From contig CAUHSG010000002.1 of assembly GCA_959608885.1 (NCBI GenBank), positions 1 to 64,000 on the forward strand: 64,000 bases of DNA, written 5' to 3'. This document shows, piece after piece, positions 30,065 through 38,367 of this stretch. The notes under the pieces are model-generated. The model worked only from the letters and a program-made list of their open reading frames with translations, did no database searches and was not told the DNA's origin. The stretch comes from an uncultured Coriobacteriia bacterium. Lineage in GTDB: Bacteria; Actinomycetota; Coriobacteriia; Coriobacteriales; QAMH01. Made by a program: the position numbers and the translations under genes. Every line of letters begins with the position of its first letter. Position 1 is the first letter of the stretch.

Positions 30065-30973
30065 ATGTCTGCAGATGCCGCCAATATCGGTCCCGATTCT
30101 CGGGACATCTTCGGTGGAGAGGTTCCATCTGAAGTCTTGCATTTCTTCGAGGAGGCCAATCCACCGCGCGAAGTCCGTGAGTTCATGCGCGAGACTATCA
30201 ACGAGATGCGCAGTGAGGAAGCCCGCCAGGCCCAGTTCGTGAGCGACGTTAGCCACGAGATACGCACACCGCTGACCGCCATTCGCGGTGCAGCGGAAAC
30301 GCTGCTCGAAGGCGATGTGCCCGAAGAGATGCAGCAGCGCTTTCTCGAGCAGATCATCAAGGAATGCGACCGCCTCACGCGCCTGGCGAACGACCTGCTC
30401 ACCCTACAGCGTGCCGAAGGCGAGAGCATGGAGCTTACGCGCATCAACCTGCGGGCCATTGCAGACAATTGCGCGTTGCTCATGCAGGGTCTGGTCGAGG
30501 AGCGTGGCGTTGACTTGACGGTTGTGGGCGAAGCCCCTGATGTCAACGGCAATGCGGATGCGCTCAATCAGATTCTCGTGAATCTCATTGAGAACGCAAG
30601 TCGCTTTGCCGGCGAGGGCGGTCACGTGCGCGTCGAGATCACCTGTAACGAAGGCCATTCGGTCATCGCGGTCAAAGACGATGGTCCGGGGTTCGGTGAC
30701 GAGTCTCCCGAGCATCTCTTCGATCGCTTCTACCGCGCCGACCAGAGTCGCGCGCGCTTCAAGGGCAGCGGCAATAGCGGTTTGGGCCTTGCCATCGTCA
30801 AGGCACTTGCAGAGGCGATGGGGGGCACCGTGCAAGCGGCGAATCTTCCTGGGCACGGTGCGGTGTTCATCGTCGCCATCCCCAGTCTGCCTCCCGAGAA
30901 CTGGAAGGACACGGCTCCGTGCGCGCACTTGAGTGAGTCGCTCAAAGAATCGATCCTCAACGTGGGTGAATAG
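30065..30973 (+). CDS. Soluble histidine kinase (no membrane segment)
   Basis: A 302-residue sensor kinase. The dimerisation/phosphoacceptor helix is DVSHEIRTPLTAIRG near residue 62. The ATPase domain has N-box LIENASRF near 180, DDGPGF near 208 and GLGLAIVKALAEAMGG near 240. The first ~45 residues contain no transmembrane helix or recognisable sensor domain, so the signal must be cytoplasmic or come from a partner protein. It probably works with the regulator at 28454. AAGGAGG precedes the ATG. Confidence 0.88.
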   Translation: MSADAANIGPDSRDIFGGEVPSEVLHFFEEANPPREVREFMRETINEMRSEEARQAQFVSDVSHEIRTPLTAIRGAAETLLEGDVPEEMQQRFLEQIIKECDRLTRLANDLLTLQRAEGESMELTRINLRAIADNCALLMQGLVEERGVDLTVVGEAPDVNGNADALNQILVNLIENASRFAGEGGHVRVEITCNEGHSVIAVKDDGPGFGDESPEHLFDRFYRADQSRARFKGSGNSGLGLAIVKALAEAMGGTVQAANLPGHGAVFIVAIPSLPPENWKDTAPCAHLSESLKESILNVGE

Positions 30974-31074
30974 CCTCGCGGAAGATGGGGCCCGTTCGCC
31001 ATACGCGAACGCCTGGGTGGTACTTGATGGCATTTGCGGTACCATGTGCTCTACGCAAATCTGAAGGGAACAAG

Positions 31075-31353
31075 ATGACTCCAACGAGAACCGTCGTAAC
31101 CGTTTTGGGCAAGGATCGTAGCCGCATTGTCGCGACTATTGCCACGACACTCGCCGATTGCGGTGCCAATATCGACGATATTCAGCAAAACGTCCTCAAC
31201 GATATTTTCTCGATGACTATGCTCGTCACGCTCGACGAGGACGTTGCCACTTTCAACGAGGTGCAAGAGCTGCTCGCCCGCGATGGAAAGGCCCTCAACC
31301 TGCAAGTGGTCATCCAGCGCGAAGACGTGTTCGAGTTCATGTACAACGTCTGA
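31075..31353 (+). CDS. ACT-domain protein (UPF0237 type)
   Basis: A 92-residue protein that is a single ACT domain (VVTVLGKDRSRIVATIATTL, then ANIDDIQQNVLNDIFSM). Such proteins bind small ligands, often amino acids, and act as regulators. The ligand is unknown. The length and the NIxDIxQ pattern match the UPF0237 family. It lies 18 bp before the polysaccharide exporter, probably by chance. Confidence 0.88.
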   Translation: MTPTRTVVTVLGKDRSRIVATIATTLADCGANIDDIQQNVLNDIFSMTMLVTLDEDVATFNEVQELLARDGKALNLQVVIQREDVFEFMYNV

Positions 31354-31371
31354 AATCCAGGTTGTTCGAAT

Positions 31372-32166
31372 ATGGCGGCAAGCGAACAGGGCGACATAAC
31401 ACGTAGCGCGTTCAAGAAGAACTGGGGCGTGCTCACGGCTCTCGTCTCCAAGGACTTCAAGATCAAGTATCGACGCAGCATTCTCGGAATCGTGTGGTCG
31501 GTACTCAACCCCTTGCTCATGATGGTTGTCATGACCGCAGTGTTTTCGTATATGTTCAAGTTCAACATTGAGCATTTTCCGCTGTATCTCATCTTGGGTA
31601 ACATCCTCTTTGGCCTCATGAGCACGGCGACGACGACGGCGATGGTATCCATCGTTGACTCATCGTCGCTTATCAAGAAGATTCGCATCGAGAAGGCAAT
31701 CTTTCCTCTCGAGAAGGTCATTTTCGCACTGGTCAACTTCGGGTTTTCGCTCATTGCGGCAATCTGCGTCATGATCTATCTCCAGGTTTTCCCGTCCTGG
31801 CAGATTATCCTGCTTCCCGTGCTGCTATTTTTTGTCATGCTGTTCAGCACGGGGCTCAGTTTGCTGCTCGCGGCGCTGGGTGTATTTTTTCATGACGTCT
31901 TTCATTTCTGGGAGGTTTTCATCACGGCCTGGACGTATGCGACGCCGCTGTTCTATCCGATGGACCTGCTCGAGCCATGGATGCAGCAGGTCATGCAATT
32001 CAATCCCATGTACCATTACGTGACCTATTTCCGCGACATCATGATGTACGGAACTGTCCCGGGCGGTATGGAGCATCTCGTTTGCCTGGGCATGGCGCTC
32101 ATAACCTTCATCGTCGGCCTTCTGGTCTTTCGCAAGACCGAGAAGAAGTTCATCCTCTACGTGTAG
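31372..32166 (+). CDS. ABC-2 type polysaccharide/teichoic-acid export permease
   Basis: A 264-residue membrane protein of the Wzm/TagG family with about six helices. The N-terminal motif KDFKIKYRRSILGIVWSVLN (about 30-49) is the amphipathic interface helix typical of this family. It pairs with the ATPase 9 nt downstream to move a lipid-linked glycan across the membrane. It heads a surface-polysaccharide gene group containing glycosyltransferases and UDP-galactopyranose mutase. Confidence 0.9.
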   Translation: MAASEQGDITRSAFKKNWGVLTALVSKDFKIKYRRSILGIVWSVLNPLLMMVVMTAVFSYMFKFNIEHFPLYLILGNILFGLMSTATTTAMVSIVDSSSLIKKIRIEKAIFPLEKVIFALVNFGFSLIAAICVMIYLQVFPSWQIILLPVLLFFVMLFSTGLSLLLAALGVFFHDVFHFWEVFITAWTYATPLFYPMDLLEPWMQQVMQFNPMYHYVTYFRDIMMYGTVPGGMEHLVCLGMALITFIVGLLVFRKTEKKFILYV

Positions 32167-32175
32167 GAGCGTTCC

Positions 32176-32967
32176 ATGGCCGAGGAGATGCAAAAGAAGA
32201 CCGCGTGGGTCGAGAAGAACCCGGGAGTCGCAAGCGACGAACCCATCATCATCTTCGATCACGTTGACATGATCTTCAACATCGCGAGTGAGCAGCTCAA
32301 CAATCTCAAGGAGTACTTCATCAAGCTGGTGCGTCACCAGCTGTTCTTCGAGGAGTTCAAGGCTCTCAAGGACGTTTCGTTCACCATCCGTCGTGGTGAG
32401 GTATACGGTGTCGTGGGCTCTAACGGATCGGGAAAGTCAACGCTGCTCAAGCTCGTAGCTGGTGTTCTCGAACCCTCCCATGGCACGGTTACGGTCGATG
32501 GCACCATTGCTCCCATCATCGAGCTCGGCGCTGGTTTCGACCCCGAGCTCACGGCACGCGAAAACGTGTATCTCAATGGGGCGCTACTCGGCTACAGCAA
32601 GAAGTTCATCAACGAGAATTACGATCACATTATTGACTTCGCGGAGATTCGCGATTTTCAGGACATGCCCATAAAGAACTATTCGTCGGGCATGGTCGCG
32701 CGTATCGCGTTCGCCATCGCGACCGTTACCACGCCGGACATACTCGTCGTCGACGAGGCCCTCTCGGTTGGCGACTTCCGTTTTCAGGAGAAGTGCGAGA
32801 ATCGCATTAAGGAGCTTGTCGCACGCGGTACCACGCTGCTCTTCGTCTCGCATTCCATTGAGCAAGTCGAGCGTGTGTGCGAGCGCGCGTTGTGGATCGA
32901 GAAGGGCGTCGCCCGCATGCAAGGTGACGTTCTGGAAGTTTGCGAAGCCTATCGTCAGGGCATCTGA
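32176..32967 (+). CDS. ABC polysaccharide/teichoic-acid exporter ATPase
   Basis: A 263-residue Wzt/TagH-type ATPase. Walker A is VGSNGSGKST near residue 78, the signature is NYSSGM near 172, and Walker B is ILVVDEALSVGD near 195. The ~40-residue N-terminal extension carrying DHVDMIFN is usual. The C-terminal carbohydrate-binding domain of O-antigen Wzt proteins is missing, so chain-length selection by that route is not expected. Its 3' end overlaps the convergent glycosyltransferase by 13 bp. Confidence 0.92.
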   Translation: MAEEMQKKTAWVEKNPGVASDEPIIIFDHVDMIFNIASEQLNNLKEYFIKLVRHQLFFEEFKALKDVSFTIRRGEVYGVVGSNGSGKSTLLKLVAGVLEPSHGTVTVDGTIAPIIELGAGFDPELTARENVYLNGALLGYSKKFINENYDHIIDFAEIRDFQDMPIKNYSSGMVARIAFAIATVTTPDILVVDEALSVGDFRFQEKCENRIKELVARGTTLLFVSHSIEQVERVCERALWIEKGVARMQGDVLEVCEAYRQGI

Positions 32968-34199
32968 CGGAGTAGCTGCTCGTTCACCAACTCCACGATT
33001 TCGCGATAGGCGATAGGCCTGTTGAACTGCTCCTCGGCGATTTCACGTCCCCGGGCACCCATCTGCTTTCGCAATGCATCGTTGCCTGCGAGCGCGACGA
33101 TCGTGCCGGCAAGTTCAATTGCGTTCTCGGGTTCGACATTTACGCCAAAACCGTCTTGCGTGCATTTGCTCCTGAACTCGACACTTTCTCCTGTGTTGAT
33201 AATGGGCTTTCCGGCGCAGAGGTAGTCCGCGATTTTGGAGACAATTGACTGAGGCGCCCCTTTGATGAGGGAATTCACGAGGATGTCGCTCTTGGCAAGA
33301 TAGGCGGCCATGATTTGGTAGTCGAGGTAGCCATTGAAGGTAACATGGCCCGGGACGCGCATCGCGACGTTTTCCAGGTGTTGTCGAGCTGGGCCGTCAC
33401 CTAGTATGTGCAGGTGCAAATGCATTCCGCGTTCTTCTTGGATGATAGGTGCGGCATACTGGCATGCGCGGATAAGCGTCTCGATGTCGTAGCTTTTGGC
33501 CAGCGACCCCGCATAGGCTATCCAGAATTCGTCCTCGTCCTTCTCAATGATGGAGGCATGTCTCCTCACGCCGTCGTCGAAACGCTCGATGTCGACGCCG
33601 ACATACACGGTGCGATGCGGTATGTCCTGCATGCATCGGCGCGCGTATTCGTCGGATGTTCCCACGACTGCCGTGGCGCTCGCATATGCGATTGCCGCAT
33701 CGCGCACGAAGTTGCTGAAGGCGAAGTCGGAGAGGACGGGAATATCCACGACCATCTTCATGGCTTCTGGCCACAAGTCGTTAATGTCGACGATGAACGG
33801 TATATTCTGTTCGCGAGCGAAGGTCCCGGCGGTGGCGGCGATGTTGTTGGGCGGGATTTGGCACCAGATGAGATCGTAGTTCGCGCCATAGCGCCTGAGA
33901 TAGGTGTTTAGGTTTTTGGCGAAGACGTTTTGGCTGTGTATGCGGACTGGATTGATGTTCGAGCTGTATCCAGGCTCCTCGATGAAGATGACTTCGTAGG
34001 GAAGTTCGTGGTATTTGGGATTCGCGATGTCGCGGCGGGTCTTCTCCCAATGTTGGAATGTCGAGGTGAGCAGGTCAACCTCGTAGCCTTCCTGTACAAG
34101 GAGCTCGGCAATGTAGGATGTTCGGTTGAGGCCAGCTGCCTCGTCGGCAAGCTTGACGGCCTGGGTTATCACGGCGATTCTGGTGTTGCGCACAAACAT
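32955..34199 (-). CDS. Glycosyltransferase family 4
   Basis: A 414-residue GT-B fold enzyme. The N-terminal Rossmann half includes RIAVITQAVKLADEAAG, a long loop, and DINDLWPE near 140. The C-terminal nucleotide-sugar half contains IAYAGSLAKSYD near 230, LGDGPARQHLE near 270 and the acidic KIADYLCAGKPIINTG near 325. Start choice is uncertain. The ATG at 34199 directly abuts AGGGAG, while a GTG at 34193 has ideal spacing. It is the only minus-strand gene of the polysaccharide group. The donor sugar is unknown. Confidence 0.85.
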   Translation of the reverse strand: MFVRNTRIAVITQAVKLADEAAGLNRTSYIAELLVQEGYEVDLLTSTFQHWEKTRRDIANPKYHELPYEVIFIEEPGYSSNINPVRIHSQNVFAKNLNTYLRRYGANYDLIWCQIPPNNIAATAGTFAREQNIPFIVDINDLWPEAMKMVVDIPVLSDFAFSNFVRDAAIAYASATAVVGTSDEYARRCMQDIPHRTVYVGVDIERFDDGVRRHASIIEKDEDEFWIAYAGSLAKSYDIETLIRACQYAAPIIQEERGMHLHLHILGDGPARQHLENVAMRVPGHVTFNGYLDYQIMAAYLAKSDILVNSLIKGAPQSIVSKIADYLCAGKPIINTGESVEFRSKCTQDGFGVNVEPENAIELAGTIVALAGNDALRKQMGARGREIAEEQFNRPIAYREIVELVNEQLLRQMP

Positions 34200-34306
34200 C
34201 TCCCTAGCTTGCGAATTCACGGCACCTCTCCTATGCCAGCCGGTCGTCGATAGACGTATTCTATTCCAGCGTGCCATTGTATTGAAACTCGATACAATAT
34301 ATATCC

Positions 34307-34720
34307 ATGAATACCAATCTGAGAGAGCTCACCGTCCAGTTTGCCAAGTTTGGCATCGTCGGCGTGATTGCCTTCTGCATTGACTACGGTCTGTTTTTGC
34401 TCATGACCTATGTCTTTGGGGTCAACTATCTCGTCGCCTCGGCGATTTCGTTTACCATTTCGACCGTATTCAATTTCGCGGCGAGCATGCGCTACGTGTT
34501 TGCGGGCAAGGAAGGCCAGACACGTACGCAACAGTTCGTCATCTTCTTCGTTCTGAGTCTCATGGGGTTGGGTCTCAATCAGCTCATTCTTTGGATTAGC
34601 GTCGATATGCTTGTATGGCTTGCCTGGATCGGCAAGCTGGTGGCGACTGCGATTGTCATGGTCTTCAACTTCATTACGCGCAAGATATTCCTCGAGGATC
34701 ACGCTGCGCGTCGTGGATAA
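34307..34720 (+). CDS. GtrA-family membrane protein
   Basis: A 137-residue protein with four transmembrane helices (about 10-30, 37-58, 75-95 and 102-122) and the GtrA pattern (FAKFGIVGVIAFCIDYGLF, ending in VFNFITRKIFLF-like sequence). GtrA proteins are thought to flip or present lipid-linked sugars for surface glycosylation. A TACAAT box lies 8 nt before the ATG with no ribosome site, another leaderless candidate. It precedes glf by 46 bp. Confidence 0.88.
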   Translation: MNTNLRELTVQFAKFGIVGVIAFCIDYGLFLLMTYVFGVNYLVASAISFTISTVFNFAASMRYVFAGKEGQTRTQQFVIFFVLSLMGLGLNQLILWISVDMLVWLAWIGKLVATAIVMVFNFITRKIFLEDHAARRG

Positions 34721-34766
34721 TCTACGCTATGCTTGGACACGTGCATTTTCACGAAGGGGATTGAGC

Positions 34767-35891
34767 ATGTCTCAGTACGATTATCTGGTTGTCGGCGCTG
34801 GGCTCACGGGTGCCGTATTTGCCCACGAGGCGAAGAAGGCCGGCAAGAGCTGTCTGGTTATCGACAAACGCGATCACATTGCGGGAAACGTATATACGCG
34901 TAAGATCAATGGCATCAACGTGCATGAGTACGGAGCGCACATCTTCCACACATCCGACAAGCGCGTCTGGGATTACGTCAATCAGTTTGCAGAGTTCAAT
35001 AACTACGTTAATGCTCCTGTCGCCAATTATCATGGCGAGCTCTACAATCTGCCCTTCAACATGAACACCTTCTCTAAGATGTGGGGCGTTACGACTCCCG
35101 TCGAGGCGCGTGCCAAGATTGACGAGCAGGTCGCTGCCGAGCACATTACCAGTCCCTCCAATCTTGAAGAGCAAGCCCTGTCGCTCGTGGGCCGCGACAT
35201 CTTCGAGAAGCTTGTGAAGGAGTACACCGAAAAGCAGTGGGGGCGCGATTGCAAAGACTTGCCCGCCTTTATCATCAAACGCTTGCCTGTGCGCCTCGTC
35301 TTCGACAATAACTACTTCAACGATCGCTACCAGGGTATTCCCATTGGCGGTTACACGAAGATGGTCGAGCGCATGCTCGAGGGCACGGATGTGCGTCTGA
35401 ATTGCGATTACAAGGAGCTCGTCGCAGAGGAGTCTGATATCGCCGACCGCGTCATCTACTGTGGCCCTATCGATGAATTCTATGACTACGAGCTCGGTAC
35501 GCTTGAATATCGCAGCCTGCGCTTCGAGAGCGAGTTGCTCGAGGGCGAGGAGAATTGGCAAGGCAACGCCGTCATCAACTATACGAGTCACGAAGAGCCC
35601 TTCACGCGCATCATCGAGCACAAACACTTCGAATTTATGAAGGACGAGGACGGCAATATCTTGCCCGACACCGTGATTACGCGCGAATATCCGGCCGACT
35701 GGAAGCCGGGAGATGAGCCGTACTATCCGATGAACGACGAAAAGAACAACGCTCTGTACGAACAGTATGCCAAGCTGGCACGCAAGGAAGATCGCGTGAT
35801 TTTCGCTGGCCGCCTGGGTGCCTACAAGTATTACGACATGGCGCCGTGCATTGCCGCAGCCCTCGATTTGTGCGAGGCGGAGCTCGGATAG
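34767..35891 (+). CDS. glf: UDP-galactopyranose mutase
   Basis: A 374-residue flavoenzyme interconverting UDP-galactopyranose and UDP-galactofuranose by ring contraction on reduced FAD. The N-terminal FAD-binding GAGLTGAVFAHEA is followed by NVYTRKINGINVHEYGAHIF (about 42-61), with the catalytic-pocket His/Tyr region, and YTEKQWGRDCKDLP near 153. The length is typical. It shows that the surface polysaccharide made here contains galactofuranose. AGGGGA precedes the ATG. Confidence 0.96.
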   Translation: MSQYDYLVVGAGLTGAVFAHEAKKAGKSCLVIDKRDHIAGNVYTRKINGINVHEYGAHIFHTSDKRVWDYVNQFAEFNNYVNAPVANYHGELYNLPFNMNTFSKMWGVTTPVEARAKIDEQVAAEHITSPSNLEEQALSLVGRDIFEKLVKEYTEKQWGRDCKDLPAFIIKRLPVRLVFDNNYFNDRYQGIPIGGYTKMVERMLEGTDVRLNCDYKELVAEESDIADRVIYCGPIDEFYDYELGTLEYRSLRFESELLEGEENWQGNAVINYTSHEEPFTRIIEHKHFEFMKDEDGNILPDTVITREYPADWKPGDEPYYPMNDEKNNALYEQYAKLARKEDRVIFAGRLGAYKYYDMAPCIAAALDLCEAELG

Positions 35892-35898
35892 CGTTTGT

Positions 35899-36366
35899 AT
35901 GACGGCGCGGGAAGACGACATCCGCTTCATGCGGCTTGCCATCGAGCAGGCGCGATTGGCCGAGGCGCTTGGCGAAGTGCCTATTGGGGCCATTGTCACC
36001 TACGATGGTGAAGTCATCGCCCAGGCGCACAATCGTCGCGAAATCGACCATGACCCGGCGGGGCATGCGGAATTTCTCGCACTCAAGCAGGCTGCGCACG
36101 AGCTTGACCGCTGGCGGCTTTCTGGTTGCACGGTATACGTGACGCTCGAGCCTTGCCTTATGTGCGCCGGCCTCATGCAGCAATCACGCATTGACCGTTG
36201 CGTGTATGGCGCGTGTGATTCCAAGGGGGGCGCTTTGGGGACTTTATATCAAATACATGACGATACTCGCCTGAATCATCGCTTCGCGGTAGTATCAGGC
36301 ATCCTCGAAAACGAATGCGCCGCGCTGCTGAGCGATTTCTTCGCGCGGTTAAGGGAGAAAAAGTGA
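35899..36366 (+). CDS. tadA: tRNA-specific adenosine deaminase
   Basis: A 155-residue zinc deaminase converting A34 to inosine in tRNA-Arg(ACG). The active site is complete: HAEFLAL near residue 54 (zinc His and catalytic Glu) and PCLMCAGLM near 83 (zinc Cys pair). A housekeeping gene lodged between glf and a glycosyltransferase. It starts 7 nt after glf, and its stop overlaps the next GTG (GTGA). Confidence 0.94.
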   Translation: MTAREDDIRFMRLAIEQARLAEALGEVPIGAIVTYDGEVIAQAHNRREIDHDPAGHAEFLALKQAAHELDRWRLSGCTVYVTLEPCLMCAGLMQQSRIDRCVYGACDSKGGALGTLYQIHDDTRLNHRFAVVSGILENECAALLSDFFARLREKK

Positions 36367-37229
36367 ACCCTAGGGTCAGCATCATACTGTCCTTCTACAA
36401 TGCGGAGCGCACGCTTGAGCGCTCCATTCGCGGTATTCTCGAGCAAACCTATCGCAATATCGAGGTTATTCTCATTGACGACGGCAGTAGTGATCGCAGT
36501 GCGACCATCGCCGAGGAGCATGTTGCCGTCGACGAGCGCATCCATCTCATATGCAAACCCAATACCGGAGTCTCCGATTCGCGCAACATCGGCTTGGATG
36601 TCGCTACGGGTGACTGGATCTACTTCGTCGATGCCGATGACTGGATCGAGCCCGATGCGATCGAGGCGTTCATGCAGGCGGCGGCGAGCCCCTCGTGCGA
36701 TTTGGTCGTTTGCGATTTCTATCGCGTGCAAGGCGATGTGATGTCGTATAAGCATGGCCCGGCAGTCGGACTTGTGTCGCGTAAGAAATATGCCACGTTC
36801 ATGGCTCACCGGCCTTCCAACTTCTACTACACTTCCCTGTGGAACAAGGTCTTCAAGCGCAGCATCATCGAGGAGCACGCCATGCGCTTCGATACGCGCA
36901 TGCAGTTTGGCGAGGACCACGTCTTCATCCTCGATTACGTGCGTCTCGTCGATCGTGTCTCCCTGCTTGATCGCGCGCTCTACTATTATGTGGATAATGC
37001 TGGGAGCCTCGTGCATCAGGGACTCAACCCGGTGGGTATCGTCAAGATGAAGTGGAATACCTATTTGCCATATCTCCGCTTGTATCGTGATCTCGAGCTC
37101 TTCGAACGATTCTACCAGCGTCCTTCGCTCTACAAGTTCATCTTCATGCCGGCAACGGATGCCTTTGCCAAGAAGGATGCCGAACCCATCGACCCCACGA
37201 CGCTTCCGCCTGGCATCACGCTCGACTAG
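36363..37229 (+). CDS. Glycosyltransferase family 2
   Basis: A 288-residue soluble GT-A enzyme: VSIILSFYNAERTLERSI at the N-terminus, IDDGSSD near residue 38, DVATGDWIYFVDADDWIEPD near 78-97 with the metal-binding DXD, and GEDHVF near 180. The start is a GTG overlapping the tadA stop, preceded by AAGGGAG. It likely adds a residue to the surface polysaccharide exported by the nearby ABC transporter. Confidence 0.9.
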   Translation: MNPRVSIILSFYNAERTLERSIRGILEQTYRNIEVILIDDGSSDRSATIAEEHVAVDERIHLICKPNTGVSDSRNIGLDVATGDWIYFVDADDWIEPDAIEAFMQAAASPSCDLVVCDFYRVQGDVMSYKHGPAVGLVSRKKYATFMAHRPSNFYYTSLWNKVFKRSIIEEHAMRFDTRMQFGEDHVFILDYVRLVDRVSLLDRALYYYVDNAGSLVHQGLNPVGIVKMKWNTYLPYLRLYRDLELFERFYQRPSLYKFIFMPATDAFAKKDAEPIDPTTLPPGITLD

Positions 37230-37239
37230 GAGACTCATC

Positions 37240-37896
37240 ATGCCGCGCGAATCCAAGGCCAAGAAACGCGAACGAGCCATCGAGTTTTGCGCGCGGATGG
37301 ACCGGCTCTATCCGCAGCCCACGCCCGCGCTCAACTTTGCCGATCCCTTTCAATGCGTCATAGCCGTTGCCTTGTCTGCGCAGACCACGGATGCAAACGT
37401 GAACAAGGTCACTCCCGAACTTTTCTCACGCTGGCCCACGCCTGCGGCCATGGCCCAGGCAGAGGCAGACGAGGTCGAGAAGGTCATCTGGGCCATCGGG
37501 TTTCACCATAACAAGGCACGTAACTGCGTGAACTGCGCACGCATGATCATGTCTGATTTTGGCGGTGAGGTGCCGCAGAGCATGGAGGAGCTTCAGAAGC
37601 TTCCCGGCGTGGGGCGCAAGACCGCCAATATCGTCATGAACGAGTGCTTCGACAAAGTCGAGGGTATTGCAGTTGATACACACGTGTTTCGCATCGCGCA
37701 TCGACTGAAGTTTTCCGCCAAGAAGACCCCTGGCGATGTTGAGAAAGACTTGCTTTCCCTATTGCCGAGGGAGCTCTGGAAGAACGTCAACAGCCAGTGG
37801 ATACGCTTTGGCAGAGAGTATTGCAGCGCCCGCAAACCGCGCTGCGGAGAGTGTCCCTGCGTCGATGTATGTCCCACACGCCCCGGTTTGAAATGA
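37240..37896 (+). CDS. nth: Endonuclease III
   Basis: A 218-residue base-excision repair glycosylase/AP lyase for oxidised pyrimidines. The helix-hairpin-helix LPGVGRKTANIV near residue 122 holds the catalytic Lys. The catalytic Asp is in AVDTHVFRI near 146. The C-terminal [4Fe-4S] motif C-x6-C-x2-C-x5-C is intact (CSARKPRCGECPCVDVC). It follows the glycosyltransferase by 10 nt. Confidence 0.96.
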   Translation: MPRESKAKKRERAIEFCARMDRLYPQPTPALNFADPFQCVIAVALSAQTTDANVNKVTPELFSRWPTPAAMAQAEADEVEKVIWAIGFHHNKARNCVNCARMIMSDFGGEVPQSMEELQKLPGVGRKTANIVMNECFDKVEGIAVDTHVFRIAHRLKFSAKKTPGDVEKDLLSLLPRELWKNVNSQWIRFGREYCSARKPRCGECPCVDVCPTRPGLK

Positions 37897-38367
37897 AAGC
37901 AGAAACCGCCGGTACCATGTGGAAATCACCCCTGCGGTATGCACTCGGTCGAATAGTATGATTATTCTCTAAATAGGATATAGTTTCTCAACATTCATTC
38001 AGGCTTTCTATACGATTGCTGGTATTATTTTGGAGCGTTAGGTCACCCGCGTTTCCGATGCCCCAGACACCATCGAGAACAACAGCGTCCTAGCACACAT
38101 TACCCAATCACATTCGTGAAGGGAGGGTTGACTAGAGGCATTACCCTCTGAAATCCAACCCAAGGACCGCTTGAGCTGATTTGCCAGTTCGTCGAATTCT
38201 TGGAGACGAGAAGTAGGCTCGTTATTGTTGGTTATGCGGAGTGAGTGTGAAGTGGGATTCTTTACAAATCACACCACATATATGCGCCAAGAGTTTAAAT
38301 CTGGCTTCAGGCGTATAAGAGGGCTTCAAGTTTTCCCAAAAGGTAATTGAGGAAAAGGAGTAACACT
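37897..38367. other. 471-bp intergenic region before the Mo enzyme
   Basis: No gene is supported here, and base composition is visibly more AT-rich than the surroundings. I see GAGGGT-N14-ACCCTC (38123-38148), GTGTGA-N18-TCACAC (38245-38274), and an 8-bp stem with one G-T pair (38281-38288 with 38310-38317) just before the ribosome site. These suggest a regulated promoter and a structured leader. No consensus promoter can be named with confidence. Confidence 0.45.

Noticed and set aside
31372..37229. Complete O-antigen-type synthesis operon
   Set aside because: Exporter, mutase and glycosyltransferases are present, but no initiating glycosyl-phosphate transferase, polymerase or chain-length gene. 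One transferase is on the opposite strand and tadA is embedded. It is a partial cluster only.
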